DNA of 64,000 bases, taken from the NCBI GenBank assembly GCA_913062815.1, contig CAJXWZ010000021.1, positions 32,036-96,035 on the forward strand, read 5' to 3'. Position 1 is the stretch's first letter; each line of letters starts with the position of its first letter. Below the pieces are notes generated by a model. That model ran no database searches. It saw nothing but the letters and a program-made list of their open reading frames with translations, and had not been told where the DNA came from. Source of the DNA: an uncultured Colwellia sp. (lineage in GTDB: Bacteria > Pseudomonadota > Gammaproteobacteria > Enterobacterales > Alteromonadaceae). This document shows positions 63,441 to 64,000 of this stretch, one piece after another. The position numbers were made by a program, and so were the translations under genes.

Positions 63441-64000
63441 CTAGGCGATAGCTTGACGATATTCATTACCACTTTTCAACATTGCGGTTGCCATCCTAAC
63501 CATTTGATTGGCGACAGCTACCACAACTTTGTTAAAACTTTTTCTTTCTAATAAATCTCGTATCCAACAACTTAATTTGTCCTTTTTATCTTTGATATGT
63601 ATCACCACAGCTCTGGCTCCATTAACAAGCAAACTTCGAAGGTATGTGTCTCCTCGTTTTGTAATACCTAGTATTCGTACTGCTCCGCCTGTTCCTGTAT
63701 GAGCAGGCACTAAGCCTAAACACGCACTGGCATCTCTTCCTCGTTTAAAATGACTGGCATTGCCTAATTTAGCAAACAGCATACTCGCACCTAACCATGC
63801 AACACTGGGTAACTTAACCAACCGCTGACAGGCGTCATTCTCTTTTGCTATTATTTCAATGTCTTGGGTGGCTTTAACAACAAGTTTTATCACTATTTTT
63901 AGCTCACAGTAAAGCTTGTCGATTATTGTAGCCGACCAAATTCCCATCGTACTTTTTTCCAAATTATTCATCGAACAATTTGGCAACATTTGGGCTAGTT
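63441..64000 (-). CDS. IS110-family transposase (C-terminal part, runs off the window)
   Basis: The frame is open from 63441 to the window edge. The visible C-terminal part has the Transposase_20 domain: VAWLGASMLFAKLGNASHFKRGRDASACLGLVPAHTGTGGAVRILGITKRGDTYLRSLLVNGARAVV, with the conserved Ser-equivalent region in the TGTGG segment. The N-terminal DEDD (RuvC-like) domain would lie beyond 64000. An ATG at 63989 is internal and not a true start. The downstream non-coding region is described separately. Confidence 0.9.
   Translation of the reverse strand, partial: LAQMLPNCSMNNLEKSTMGIWSATIIDKLYCELKIVIKLVVKATQDIEIIAKENDACQRLVKLPSVAWLGASMLFAKLGNASHFKRGRDASACLGLVPAHTGTGGAVRILGITKRGDTYLRSLLVNGARAVVIHIKDKKDKLSCWIRDLLERKSFNKVVVAVANQMVRMATAMLKSGNEYRQAIA

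Noticed and set aside
1..64000. CRISPR arrays, rRNA and tRNA genes
   Set aside because: No regularly spaced direct repeats, no tRNA cloverleaf or conserved rRNA stretches were recognised by eye; a tRNA scan would settle the point.

Overview
This is an AT-rich window from what looks like a marine gammaproteobacterium, perhaps of the Colwellia/Thalassotalea type. That placement is inferred from base composition, protein style and gene content; no rRNA or tRNA gene is present to confirm it. The dominant theme is hydrocarbon use. There is an AlkB alkane hydroxylase with two rubredoxins and a rubredoxin reductase, a GMC-type alcohol dehydrogenase, several acyl-CoA ligases, and a long catabolic operon. 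Around these lie efflux pumps, envelope-lipid proteins, chemoreceptors, c-di-GMP proteins and several layers of mobile DNA.

Layout. 1-2911: end of a GstA-like glutathione transferase, a Bcr/CflA drug exporter and the AzlCD branched-chain amino acid exporter. 2933-5679: remains of a LigB-family dioxygenase gene split by a complete IS66 element (3069-5460) with an exact 8-bp target duplication. 5718-11407: a Qnr-like pentapeptide protein, a TetR regulator with a palindromic operator, and a divergent RND efflux pair. 11469-18817: a sensor histidine kinase gene split by a second IS66 element (about 12233-18225), which is itself split by a Recombinase-in-Trio (RIT) element (about 14511-17930). 19097-23756: alkB, two rubredoxins, rubredoxin reductase and a chemoreceptor. 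23867-27011 (minus strand): metallo-beta-lactamase-fold hydrolase, acyl-CoA ligase and MAPEG protein.

27386-37465 reads as one operon: TetR, RND adaptor and pump, patatin, MlaC-like protein, a second chemoreceptor, outer-membrane phospholipase A and an alpha/beta hydrolase. An AlkK-like acyl-CoA ligase follows (37616-39235). A block of about 50 bp in front of it is nearly identical to one in front of alkB, so the two are probably co-regulated. 39479-40106 is a signalling pseudogene, and 40126-41151 encodes an AraC-type regulator.

41437-57881 is a colinear catabolic cluster. It encodes two MaoC hydratases, an SDR, three acyl-CoA dehydrogenases, an alpha-methylacyl-CoA racemase (its catalytic His/Asp/Glu spacing fits the family), an SCP-x-type thiolase, a GMC oxidoreductase, a GST, and an Atu-like set (biotin-dependent carboxylase alpha and beta, hydratase, AtuA). 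Together these make a pathway for methyl-branched (isoprenoid) substrates: racemase, dehydrogenase, MaoC hydratase, SDR and SCP-x thiolase deal with alpha-methyl acyl-CoAs, and the carboxylase branch deals with beta-methyl groups. With AlkB in the same neighbourhood, isoprenoid alkanes or terpenoids are plausible substrates.

58042-63084: a solute-binding lipoprotein translationally coupled to a membrane GGDEF-EAL protein that is frameshifted by a 19-bp tandem duplication, then a PAS-GGDEF-EAL protein. The window ends in an IS110-family transposase gene that runs off the edge.
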